From Wolbachia endosymbiont (group A) of Rhinocyllus conicus (GTDB lineage: Bacteria; Pseudomonadota; Alphaproteobacteria; Rickettsiales; Anaplasmataceae): DNA of 64,000 bases. Positions 9,687-17,506 of this stretch are shown one piece after another. Each line of letters begins with the position of its first letter. Position 1 is the stretch's first letter. The translations under genes and the position numbers were made by a program. The stretch is from positions 1 through 64,000 of the forward strand of contig NZ_OX366349.1 in assembly GCF_947250775.1 (NCBI RefSeq), read 5' to 3'. A model generated the notes under the pieces. That model was given only the letters and a program-made list of their open reading frames with translations. It did no database searches and was not told where the DNA came from.

Positions 9687-10625
9687 CCCCAGTTGCGGAT
9701 TAGCCAACGAAGTAAAGCTTAGAAATGCAGCGGCTGCATGGAATATGAAACAAGCGTAGAAAAGATGTGTACCAAAAAATTTACCGGTGATCTGTGGCGA
9801 GTATGCTCAATCTCAAATTTGTTTTTCAGAGAGCCAAAAACTGTCTCAATAATCGATCTTTTTCTTAACAAAATCTTCTCATTTAGCGCCATTAATGAGT
9901 TTTGCATACCCTTTTTTATACTGGTTACAAGCTTTAACCCTCTATCGAATAATTCGTGAAAAAGATCTTTTTTGATATATCCTTTATCTCTAAACAATAA
10001 TCCAGTCAATTTCTGAGTTAAATTTGGCACAGGTATCAACGTTGCCTTTTGTCACCGTAACCCCTTGAATTTCGCCAGTTTCGTTGATTACTAGATGTAC
10101 CGAAAAACCACCCATAGGTAGTCTTTCCAATCTTTGCCAACCCTTTGAAAACTTTGTTTCTCGAGGTCCTTTTTGGATGGTAAACAGCGATAGATGTTGC
10201 ATCTATGTACGAAATCCCTGTCACTTTTGACTGTTCGCAAAACCATTGCATTAAGAGCGCTAAATACCATAAAACCCGCGATTTTAGCCTAATAAACCTA
10301 CTATAGGATGGCAATTTTGGAAACGCTGATTCGTATAATAATTTCAAATAATGCACATAGAAAATTTTAAAATTGTCGCACTTGATATAGCAATATTATG
10401 GTAAAAATCTCTGAATGCGTAATCTCTGGCCTCCTGGTTGGTTTTTTGCCACTTGGTAGAAGTTTTTCTGCAAAATTTTTGTCAACTGAATTGCAAAAAT
10501 CGTCGATCAGGCAAAATAATTCTGTTATATTTTTATTCATGGGTAACCTCTCTATTTTGTGAATAATTTACGGAGGTTACCCTATTTTCCTGGCTTTTTC
10601 ACTGCTTTCTAATCCGCAACTGGGG
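9687..10625 (-). mobile_element. IS982-family element, decayed
   Basis: Terminal inverted repeats CCCCAGTTGCGGATTAG (9687-9703) and its complement (10609-10625) bound 939 bp. The enclosed transposase is on the minus strand and broken into at least three frames. The right end abuts the stop codon of the large repeat-containing gene at 10626, so the insertion may have set that gene's C-terminus. A related 5' fragment is at 12690-12920. Confidence 0.8.
9719..10540 (-). pseudogene. IS982-family transposase, several frameshifts
   Basis: The start at about 10540 reads MNKNITELFCLIDDFC. Later pieces give SRFIRLKSRVLWYLALLMQW, then GISYIDATSIAVYHPKR with the first catalytic Asp, then LLFRDKGYIKKDLF with the second Asp, and RSIIETVFGSLKNKFEIEH with the catalytic Glu. 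These lie in at least three different frames (10356, 10202 and 10039 are starts of separate open frames), so the gene is dead. Confidence 0.85.
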
Positions 10626-12506
10626 TTACATGAACTCATCAGTTGGGTGATAATCATCTGATAAGTGATGATTGTTTACAAAATTTTCTGCAACATTGTC
10701 ATTTTGTTGATTAGGTTCTTCTTGTTGATTAGGTTCTTCCTCTTTAGACCAATATAACCATGAAGAGAACGGTGAGATAGAATCAATAATGAATTTTATT
10801 GCTGAAAAAATAATATTGGATAGGAAGTTACTGGGTTGCTGAGTATCTTGTTGGCTACTTTTTTCCTCTTCTGCCTTACTCTGTTCTTCTTTTTCTGAGC
10901 CTGCATCTTCATTAATTGTTACTTCAGGGCCCTTTTCTGGTTTTGGACTTTCGTTTTCTACTTCATCCACCTCTTGTTCAGGTTTACTTCTGCTTATAAG
11001 TGTCTTATCTAACTCTTTGAGTGTACCATCCTTGAGATCATAACAATATATTATATCTATGTCCTTACTTTTATCAACTTCAATCACTACTAAACTTTCA
11101 TACCTTTTCCCTAATCTATCACATTGACTAACAAGCGACTCATAAGAGCTCCTGATATCCTGTATAATTTGAAATTTTTCTTCTTCTGAAAGGTTCTTGT
11201 GTTGTACTAAATAAAAGACGCCTTTGTATTCAAGTTCAAACAGCCGTCCATCACGATCTACAAACTTATGATCCGTCCATGCACCTCTACGATCTGTATA
11301 TTCATCTACTAGTCCATGATCTTTATATTCATCTACTAGTCCACAAACATTCTTCTTGAGATTTTGTATAACTTGAAGTTTTTCTTCTTCTGAAAGGTCC
11401 TGGCGGTATATAGTACAAGTTGTACCTTTGTATTCAATTTGAAACCTCTGTCCATATTGAGACTCCCGGTTATATTCTGTATAGTTATCTACTAGTCCAC
11501 AAACATTCATGGCATTTTTTATAATTTGAAGTTCTTCTTCTTCTCCTGAAAGGTTCTGGCGGTATATATTACAAGTTGTACCTTTGTATTCAAAAATAAA
11601 CCACGATCCAAAATCTTTATACCAATCTATTAGTCCACAAACATTCTTGACATTTTTTATAATTTGAAGTTCTTCTTCTTCTGAAAGGTTCTGGCGGTAT
11701 ATATTACAAGTTGTACCTTTGTATTTAAACTCAACCTGCGATCCAAAATCTTTATATTCATCTACACCTTTTTGTTCACAAAGGGCTTTGTAGTTTTTTT
11801 CTATCACCTCATGGTTTTTTTCTTCTACCTCCAGTCCAATGGCATTTGCCATTAGCTGAATATTTACATCGTCTAATTGCCTTACCTCTGCTGTGGAAAA
11901 CTTGAATTGAAACACATGAGCGAATTCATGAGCCAAAGTTCTGTCCATACCACTAGCTTTATGGAGCAATATGCTTTCTCCATTTGTTATCCCCGAAGAA
12001 TTATTTAGCGAAGATTGACTCTTTGAAAACCCAGGAACCAAAGTGCCATATTTCTCATAATCAAACCCATTATTAAGAATATAGGTATTCACAGTAACTT
12101 GAGTATCACTATTTATACAAAACTTTGCTTTATATGCCTCATAGGCATTTTGAATATCAAGCTTTATTTGATCTTGCTCCTGTTGCGATACATCGTCATA
12201 ATGTATTACGCAATTCAACTTTCCATATTCAAAATTAAATTGATTAGGCAATAGATCTTGAATCTTTTTTGGAATTGTACACTTATTAAATTTTTGTTGA
12301 AATGTCTCGTTATATAAATTATTATTCCCCCGGGAGCCATTAGGCAAATAAGGTATCTGTGCAATCGTTTTTCCATCGCCATCATGGAAGAAAATATTAG
12401 AATCATCAATCCTAAAATCCCTTATAGATTGCCCGCAGGTGCCATCATTTGCACAATCGTGATTATTTGAGTCAGTCTTTAACCATGCATTAGTGTATTT
12501 TTTCAT
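10626..12506 (-). CDS. Putative zinc metallopeptidase with tandem repeats and C-terminal membrane anchor (effector candidate)
   Basis: A 626-residue protein without a classical signal peptide. An HExxH zinc motif (His193-Glu-Phe-Ala-His197 in LAHEFAHVFQF) is followed 29 residues later by Glu226, a spacing like that of the collagenase M9 (gluzincin) family; the preceding NTYILNNGFDYEKYG also resembles that family. Four tandem units of 45-75 residues follow (about 247-455), each with EYKGTTCxIYRQxLSEEE-like sequence; a weaker version precedes the zinc motif (92-125). Next come an acidic Glu/Lys/Pro linker (505-560), one hydrophobic span (about 561-586) and repeated EEPNQQ. Strong start: GAGGT eight bases before ATG. 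It is plasmid cargo next to an IS982 copy. Protease activity and secretion are inferred. Confidence 0.65.
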   Translation of the reverse strand: MKKYTNAWLKTDSNNHDCANDGTCGQSIRDFRIDDSNIFFHDGDGKTIAQIPYLPNGSRGNNNLYNETFQQKFNKCTIPKKIQDLLPNQFNFEYGKLNCVIHYDDVSQQEQDQIKLDIQNAYEAYKAKFCINSDTQVTVNTYILNNGFDYEKYGTLVPGFSKSQSSLNNSSGITNGESILLHKASGMDRTLAHEFAHVFQFKFSTAEVRQLDDVNIQLMANAIGLEVEEKNHEVIEKNYKALCEQKGVDEYKDFGSQVEFKYKGTTCNIYRQNLSEEEELQIIKNVKNVCGLIDWYKDFGSWFIFEYKGTTCNIYRQNLSGEEEELQIIKNAMNVCGLVDNYTEYNRESQYGQRFQIEYKGTTCTIYRQDLSEEEKLQVIQNLKKNVCGLVDEYKDHGLVDEYTDRRGAWTDHKFVDRDGRLFELEYKGVFYLVQHKNLSEEEKFQIIQDIRSSYESLVSQCDRLGKRYESLVVIEVDKSKDIDIIYCYDLKDGTLKELDKTLISRSKPEQEVDEVENESPKPEKGPEVTINEDAGSEKEEQSKAEEEKSSQQDTQQPSNFLSNIIFSAIKFIIDSISPFSSWLYWSKEEEPNQQEEPNQQNDNVAENFVNNHHLSDDYHPTDEFM

Positions 12507-12689
12507 TTTGATACCTCACTATTAAATCTTAACTATATTAGTATTTTAGTAAAAATTATAATAGTTTATTAATTTGTATGTTTAGCTGCATGGTTCAAGA
12601 GTGTGGTGAAGAGGATTTAGTATAAATAATTCTGGAGCACTGATAACATATAAATTCATAAGAGGTAATACCCTTAAGACGCTAACTAT
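12507..12689. other. Upstream region of the metallopeptidase gene
   Basis: AT-rich spacer between the metallopeptidase start and an IS982 scrap. On the minus strand a TATAAT-like -10 occurs about 50 bases before the start codon but no convincing -35 accompanies it. No gene is seen. Confidence 0.35.
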
Positions 12690-12920
12690 GGATTAGAAAA
12701 ATAGTAAGAGAGGAGGGGAAAAGAGGGTAAACTCCAGTATTTTAGCGATAATAGGAGGTTACCCAATGAATAAGAATATAACAGAATTGTTCTGTTTTGT
12801 AGATGATTATTGTAAAACAATAGATGAAAATTTTGCAAACATACTATTGTCAAGTGGTAAAAAACCTACCAGAGTACCAGAAATAAAGTATTCTGAAATT
12901 ATCACAATAATTCTACTTAT
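12690..12920 (+). pseudogene. IS982-family transposase, 5' fragment
   Basis: From ATG 12766 the frame reads MNKNITELFCFVDDYC and KKPTRVPEIKYSEIITIILL, closely matching the N-terminus of the IS982 pseudogene at 10540. The leader including GGTTACCC before the start is also shared. Homology stops near 12917, where the sequence passes into the 3' end of the RDD gene on the other strand. It is a truncated IS end. Confidence 0.75.
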
Positions 12921-13604
12921 CATGAATACTCCAAATACTATTGGTAGCAAAAAAAATAAGCAACTACGTGTAATGAATAATTTAAATCCAGCAATGTGAA
13001 AAATCACTCCTACAAGAATTAAATAGACTAAAGAAGTTCCCATAATAGTAAGACTGTCAATAATATATGCTATAACACGCCTAGTTATTTCCACGCAGTT
13101 TAAATTTAAGTGGCATTTTTCAGGTCTGTAATCTATTACTACTGTTTTTGCAATTTTATCGTGGAAGAACTGCTTGCGTTTATCAAATACTGCAAATATT
13201 AAAACCAAGACTGGTAACATTAAAAACCACTCAGAAATACAGAAAGGTGCCAACAAAAGCATCTTAAGAGTGCTTCTTATCACTACTTGCATTAAAGCAA
13301 TATTTTCAAGTGTATTTGCATCTTTTATGTATATGCCACATAACAACTTTCCTGGAGTCCAGCCAAGTTTTGCTATCATTAATGTTTCCAATACTATAAG
13401 CAGTAATATTCCTAATACTCCTTCTTGCACTAAAAAGTCTGTATCAGTATAACTGAAGACAACATTAACAAGTTCAGTAAAGGTCTCACCTGATGATATG
13501 GACAAAATGAATAGAAAAAAGACAGGAAATATTATTTGATCAACTATAAACGCTATAACACGTTTATTAATTCCCGCATAGTTATCCATTTTTGTACCCA
13601 ACAC
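12807..13604 (-). CDS. RDD-family membrane protein with two RDD domains, 3' end altered by IS
   Basis: Two RDD units are visible: INKRVIAFIVDQIIFP with the GWTPGKLLCGIYIKD motif in the first, and ITRRVIAYIIDSLTIMG starting the second. About five to six hydrophobic spans put it in the inner membrane; RDD proteins are small polytopic membrane proteins of poorly known, possibly transport-related function. The native gene ends near 12918, where a fragment of an IS982 element on the opposite strand begins. The last 35 or so codons are therefore IS sequence read in reverse, and the second domain lacks its final part. Function may be lost. Confidence 0.65.
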   Translation of the reverse strand: MLGTKMDNYAGINKRVIAFIVDQIIFPVFFLFILSISSGETFTELVNVVFSYTDTDFLVQEGVLGILLLIVLETLMIAKLGWTPGKLLCGIYIKDANTLENIALMQVVIRSTLKMLLLAPFCISEWFLMLPVLVLIFAVFDKRKQFFHDKIAKTVVIDYRPEKCHLNLNCVEITRRVIAYIIDSLTIMGTSLVYLILVGVIFHIAGFKLFITRSCLFFLLPIVFGVFMISRIIVIISEYFISGTLVGFLPLDNSMFAKFSSIVLQ

Positions 13605-13689
13605 GATTGCCTAACATATCAGACTAGCAATTAAATAATAAAAATTGTTTGTTTGCTGCTCCTTGTCTTCTCTTGCTTTCAACCGAGCA

Positions 13690-14387
13690 ACTGGGTAAGT
13701 TGATCTATTTCATTTATTGGCACAATTTGCGTGTCTGCTGACCTGCTTAGCTGTTTGAGAGAGTTCACAGAAATACTGTACATTTTTAAAAAAATCACTC
13801 TGAAGCGTGCTTAATTTCAATAGCATCCACCCCATTCTGCTAATAAATCTACTTCGTGTCTCGTTCGGTCACGCCAAAAATATAGATTAGCAGGTAACCC
13901 CTGATTGAGGCGCCTCTTGAAAATCTCCAAAACAATCAAATTTTCAAACAGAGCTCCTTTAAGGTAGTGTGTTTCTAGTTGATTCTCCTTTTCAAGGCCA
14001 AGGAGCGTACAAGCAAGACCAGTGTCATAGAAGTATAACTTTGGCATCTTGATTAGACGCTTGTTGAAACTTTGGTGAAATGGTTGAAGAAAAAATATTA
14101 GGTAACTAGCTTCCAAAATATTCAGCCACTGCCGCATAGTTGTATGAGAAGTGCCACAATCTTGAGCAAAAGATAAGCTACTCGACCTGTTGAGGAAGGT
14201 TTGCAATATTCTCAATATTTTTAAGTTGTCGAACGTCTCTCTCAATGTAGATAACTAGCCAGTGGATGCATGTTAAGGCTATGTAATCCAGGATACCCTC
14301 CCTTAAAAATAGCTGAATTAACGTTTATAGGCATACCAAGCTCAGATAAACTAAGAGGCAATAATGCCTATACGCCCTGAAAATGTT
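13690..14387 (-). pseudogene. AAA_14/DUF4143 ATPase remnant
   Basis: Pieces in different frames spell the C-terminal two thirds of an ATP-binding protein of the AAA_14/DUF4143 kind: LLPLSLSELGMP and KGGYPGL (about 14370-14280), then YIERDVRQLKNI (14250-14215), then the long frame at 13817-14245 with SHTTMRQWLNILEASYLIFF, LYFYDTGLACTLLG, GALFENLIVLEI and FWRDRTRHEVDLL, then GVDAIEIKHAS and FKNVQYFCELS (about 13830-13740). The P-loop N-terminus is absent, cut next to relE. At least three frameshifts make it non-functional. Confidence 0.75.
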
Positions 14388-14672
14388 TTAATCTCCGTAA
14401 ATGTATTCTCTATGCTCTATTGCAGTAATTATTACTATACGTTCTGATTTAATTACTCGATAGATCAAGCGGTAATCACCTGTTCGTATTCTACGGTATC
14501 CTTTGAATTCACCAAGCAAGGGATCCCCTGACTTCTCAGGGGAAAGCGTAAGGCGCTCTTTTACAATTTCTTTTATCCTTGACCATATTGTCTTAGGAAG
14601 GTTTGGAATATCTTTGTGAACTACATTTTCCTCATAACAGATTAAGTAATTATCACCAGTTGATGTCTTCAT
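14388..14672 (-). CDS. RelE/ParE-family toxin
   Basis: A 94-residue toxin of a type II toxin-antitoxin module; this family mostly cleaves ribosome-bound mRNA or, in the ParE branch, poisons gyrase. The FKGYRRIRTGDYRLIYRV core and the C-terminal IITAIEHREYIY are typical. The start chosen is the ATG at 14672, which overlaps the last codons of the antitoxin gene (translational coupling). The frame is open six codons further upstream. Its antitoxin directly precedes it on the same strand. A related module follows at 15099-15603. Confidence 0.85.
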   Translation of the reverse strand: MKTSTGDNYLICYEENVVHKDIPNLPKTIWSRIKEIVKERLTLSPEKSGDPLLGEFKGYRRIRTGDYRLIYRVIKSERIVIITAIEHREYIYGD

Positions 14673-14862
14673 GCCTAATGAATTTTGCATTTCGAGTGTC
14701 GCGTTGAACAGCGAGTTTGGCTATCGCCATATCTTCTTCATTTTCAATTGCTTCTTGTATAAACTGCTCTGCTAGCTCTTGAACTGATTGGTTTTTTACT
14801 TTAGCTAGACGAGCAAGATCTTTTAAAACTTTTTCACTAATATTAACGCCTGAATCTGCCAT
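14653..14862 (-). CDS. RelB-type antitoxin
   Basis: A 69-residue protein, start ATG at 14862 (MADSGVNISEKVLKDL); an in-frame TTG four codons upstream is less likely. The N-terminal half is a strand-helix-helix pattern (VNISEKVLKDLARLAK followed by SVQELAEQFIQEAIENEED), typical of ribbon-helix-helix antitoxins that neutralise RelE and repress their own promoter. The C-terminal tail would bind the toxin. It overlaps the toxin start and has a well-placed sigma70-like promoter upstream at 14892-14920. Confidence 0.8.
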   Translation of the reverse strand: MADSGVNISEKVLKDLARLAKVKNQSVQELAEQFIQEAIENEEDMAIAKLAVQRDTRNAKFIRHEDINW

Positions 14863-14891
14863 AAGTTTTACCAAAATCTACTACTATAGCA

Positions 14892-14920
14892 ATTTTACAA
14901 CATCTTTCTAAACTTTTCAA
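14892..14920 (-). promoter_or_regulatory. Promoter of toxin-antitoxin module 1
   Basis: On the minus strand: TTGAAA (14915-14920), a 17-base spacer, TAAAAT (14892-14897), about 30 bases before the antitoxin ATG. The TTTTCAATAAAGAAA context recurs at the promoter of module 2 (15651) and as an orphan copy near 17028. Confidence 0.6.
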
Positions 14921-15098
14921 TAAAGAAAATAGTATATAATTTATAGGGGGGTGTACCAAAAAAATGAGTTTTTTTTGAGCTGAGCGAAGCCACCTAAGGT
15001 AGAGAATGGATCAGGAAGGAGGGCTGTATAAAATATATTTAATGTTTATAGAATATCTTCTAATTGAAACAGGAAAAGTGATTACGTAAAAAATATAT

Positions 15099-15407
15099 TT
15101 AATGCCTACTAAGTATCTTCTTAGCCTTCTCATAAATGGTATCTCTGTGTCCTATTGCAACGATGGTTACTTTGTGTTCTACAGTGTTTACGCGATATAT
15201 AATGCGATAATTACTAACTCTTAGCCTTTTGTGTCCTTTTAAGCTATGATGTAGCGGCTCACCAAGTTTTATTGGATCAACTGTAAGTCGCTCTCTTACC
15301 GCTTTTTTGATTCCTGTCTTTATATTCTCTGGTAAGGATGGTATATCCTCCTCACGAACACGCTTGAGGTATTTGATGGTATATGGTTTATTCCCAGACG
15401 TCTTCGC
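15099..15407 (-). pseudogene. RelE-family toxin of module 2, intact frame but no normal start codon
   Basis: A full-length RelE-like frame of about 100 codons (KTSGNKPYTIKYLKRVRE, SLKGHKRLRVSNYRIIYRV, HKVTIVAIGHRDTIYEKAKK) runs without interruption to TAA at 15099. At the position of the Met of the first toxin it has GCG, and no ATG, GTG or TTG occurs in frame before the body of the protein; an upstream TAG lies at 15414-15416. The only nearby rare-start candidate is ATA at 15408-15410. Either the toxin is silenced by loss of its start, or it uses a non-standard codon with coupling to the overlapping antitoxin. Confidence 0.75.
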
Positions 15408-15603
15408 TATCTTCTATTTCTTCTGCACCGTCAACGTCATACTCATTAGCAACTGCAGATAACAGAATATCTTCTTCTTCAAGTTCAATTGCCTCTTTGA
15501 TTAGCCTTTCTGCTAGCTCTTGAGCAGACTGGTTGGAAAGTTTAGCTAAATCAGCAAGATGCTGTGAAGTTTCTTTACTGAGAGCTATACTAGCGTTTGC
15601 CAT
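15388..15603 (-). CDS. RelB-type antitoxin of module 2
   Basis: A 71-residue protein starting at ATG 15603 (MANASIALSKETSQHLADLAKLS), a paralogue of the antitoxin at 14653-14862 with the same SAQELAERLIKEAIELEEED pattern. The tail is very acidic. It overlaps the start-less toxin frame in the same manner as in module 1. A near-consensus promoter lies at 15628-15656. Retention of an intact antitoxin beside a possibly disarmed toxin could protect against a related active toxin. Confidence 0.8.
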   Translation of the reverse strand: MANASIALSKETSQHLADLAKLSNQSAQELAERLIKEAIELEEEDILLSAVANEYDVDGAEEIEDSEDVWE

Positions 15604-15627
15604 AAGTTTTACCAAAGTCTACTAATA

Positions 15628-15656
15628 ATTATACAGCATTTTTTTTAATTTTTCAA
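15628..15656 (-). promoter_or_regulatory. Promoter of toxin-antitoxin module 2
   Basis: On the minus strand: TTGAAA (15651-15656), a 17-base spacer, perfect TATAAT (15628-15633), 24 bases before the antitoxin ATG. Layout matches module 1. Confidence 0.65.
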
Positions 15657-15779
15657 TAAAGAAAATGAATTAGGAAAGATGCCTGTATAGGAATACATAA
15701 TATAACTGTGTAGCAAAAATAAGATTTCTATTTGTAGAAAGTAGTGTATAACCGTTAATATTTTTCGGGCATTTTTACT

Positions 15780-16502
15780 ATGGCTTTGTTAAAATTTCTT
15801 GATGCACGAACCGATTGCGCTTTCAAGAGAATATTCGGTACTGAGAGGAATAAAGACATCCTCATTCATTTTCTCAATGATATTTTAGGCTTTACTGGTT
15901 TGCAGAATGTTCAATTTTTAGCTGCCATTTTGGATTTTGAGATTGCCGCTAAAGAGCAGGGCATTTTTGATGTTCTTTGTGAGGACTCTCAAGGTTCCAG
16001 TTATATTGTTAAAATGGCATTCACTAAGACCAAAGGTTTTGAGAAATGTGCCCAATATTATGCTGCTAAAACTTACGTAAACCAAATAGATATAGATAAA
16101 GTAGATCAAGAGTATCATAAACTCAAGAAAGTTATCTTTATAACTGTTGCTGATTGTATTATTTTTCCAAACAAGAATGAGTACAAGTCAGATCATGCTA
16201 TTCTAGGTAAGGTTACTTGCAAACATTACCTGAATGACTTTAGTTTTACTTTCATAGAACTACCAAAATTTCCAAAAACAAAAGAGGATCAACTAGAAAA
16301 CATAGTTGAGAAATGGTGTTATTTTTTTCGATACGCAGCAGAAACAAGGGAAGAGGACCTGGATAAAATAGTTGGTAGCAATGTAATAATAAAACGAGCA
16401 TATGAAGAGATGAACAAGCTTAGTTGGTCGGAAGAAGAATTACTAGCATATGAACAAGAGAAGAAACGCCTAATGGATGAGATGGCTGCTAATAAAATCT
16501 AA
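15780..16502 (+). CDS. Rpn/PD-(D/E)XK nuclease-family protein, catalytic motif altered
   Basis: A 240-residue member of the recombination-promoting nuclease (Rpn) group common in Wolbachia. It has the N-terminal LDARTDCAFKRIFG and LIHFLNDIL motifs and KGFEKCAQYYAAKTY. The family's core normally reads D-x-L-C ... E-M-Q; here Asp64 (FDVLCED) is kept but the Glu and Gln are replaced (IVKMA, Lys78 and Ala80), so it is probably catalytically dead. The C-terminal 98 codons are duplicated in inverse orientation at 20988-21286. The inverted repeat arm starts inside this gene at 16204. Confidence 0.75.
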   Translation: MALLKFLDARTDCAFKRIFGTERNKDILIHFLNDILGFTGLQNVQFLAAILDFEIAAKEQGIFDVLCEDSQGSSYIVKMAFTKTKGFEKCAQYYAAKTYVNQIDIDKVDQEYHKLKKVIFITVADCIIFPNKNEYKSDHAILGKVTCKHYLNDFSFTFIELPKFPKTKEDQLENIVEKWCYFFRYAAETREEDLDKIVGSNVIIKRAYEEMNKLSWSEEELLAYEQEKKRLMDEMAANKI

Positions 16503-16884
16503 GAACTCACGCCAAGAAATTTTGTGCACATGAGTTAGTGAACAATTCATGCCTCATTAATTAGCTCGTTTGTAAGTTTGCAGACATACTTTGAGGTTTA
16601 AGTGTAATAGAAACACGGTGGCCATTTAAAGCGTTTTAAAAGGTTTTTATAGCGTTGTTTGTAATTAGGTAAATTAATAGCTTTATTCAGAAAACATCTG
16701 TAATACCCTTTAGAATTTGAATAAAAGGGTAAGTCTTAGTGTAAGCAAATCTGTATGGCAGACTTTTTCTTATTTAAGTGTTTGTGATATCAAAATACTA
16801 AAACATTAAAGTATTAAAATAGTAAAGTATCAGAATATTAAAATACTAAAATATCAAAATACTAAAATATCTTGACTCTAAATA
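16204..16884 (+). repeat. Left arm of a 0.7-kb inverted repeat
   Basis: From TAGGTAAGG inside the Rpn gene to CTTGACTCTAAATA, this sequence recurs in inverse orientation at 20581-21286, nearly identical except for length variation in the AT-rich iteron-like part. The arms enclose about 3.7 kb with parA, its partner gene, an IS and the Fic gene. Recombination between arms could invert that segment. Confidence 0.85.
16785..16884. repeat. Iteron-like AT-rich array A
   Basis: A run of short degenerate units built from ATACTAAAA and ATATCAAA steps, ending in CTTGACTCTAAATATCGG. The same array type occurs directly upstream of the functional parA (18205-18337) and in the right arm (20581-20705). 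It is followed by a broken copy of the parA start, so array plus parA start were duplicated together. Confidence 0.7.
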
Positions 16885-16904
16885 TCGGAATAGAATTAAA
16901 GTAG

Positions 16905-17015
16905 GGAATAGTTGTCGGTGGTCAAAAAGGTGGCAGTGGCAAAACAACCATAGCGACGATGTGCGTCATGGAAAATAGAAATAACCTTTACTACACCCAG
17001 TGTACAGGATTTTTA
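16905..17015 (+). pseudogene. parA 5' fragment
   Basis: Codons read GIVVGGQKGGSGKTTIAT then CVMENRN, the same as the beginning of the ParA at 18173 but on the other strand, with a short internal deletion and rapid loss of similarity after about 25 codons. The iteron-like array stands upstream as in the intact gene. It is a duplicated, inactivated remnant. Confidence 0.8.
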
Positions 17016-17242
17016 ATTTTTCAATAAAGAAAGGAAGGAGGGCTATATAATCTCTATTGTATAAATTACTCATAAATCTCAATGGTAATGAAACAAATTA
17101 AAAAGAGCGCCTTTTTGCCTATAGATGGGGATTTGAGCGAATTTGTGATATTTGCCTTCCCAATAACGAAGTTGGTATTAGATATGCAGAGGTTAATATA
17201 AATGCATTGTTGAACTTAACACTCCTCCGACAATGTTACATA
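17016..17242. other. Spacer between parA fragment and partner gene
   Basis: Contains an orphan copy of the toxin-antitoxin promoter context (AATTTTTCAATAAAGAAA near 17023-17037) and a 35-codon frame (about 17081-17200) of doubtful meaning. No supported gene is seen. Confidence 0.3.
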
Positions 17243-17506
17243 TTATTTCTCTAAGGCTTTAATGTACTCTTCTGCAGCTTTGATTATGATACGAGTGATT
17301 TTATCTTCTGTTTTAAAGGCTGTTTCTCTTAGTTTCTTATATAAACTAAGTGGTATTTTTGCCGTTATTAGTCGTCGTGGTTCCTCCATTTCTTTAACAA
17401 AACTCTTTTGATCCTCATTTGTATAACTTACAGCAGAATCACTAGGTATCTCATTAAATTCACCTTCTGGAAATGTAGGTTTTTTTCTTCTTTTTTTAGC
17501 GGGCAT
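17243..17506 (-). CDS. Small basic ParG/CopG-like protein, probable ParA partner
   Basis: An 87-residue protein with a very basic N-terminal tail (MPAKKRRKKP) and a C-terminal segment RRLITAKIPLSLYKKLRETA...ITRIIIKAAEEYIKALE that fits a ribbon-helix-helix fold (short strand, two helices). It overlaps the 3' end of parA by 11 bases, as expected for a co-translated partition pair. In ParF/ParG-type systems the small partner binds the centromere and regulates the operon. That role is inferred from size, fold pattern and position. The flexible basic tail could stimulate ParA ATPase activity. Confidence 0.75.
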   Translation of the reverse strand: MPAKKRRKKPTFPEGEFNEIPSDSAVSYTNEDQKSFVKEMEEPRRLITAKIPLSLYKKLRETAFKTEDKITRIIIKAAEEYIKALEK

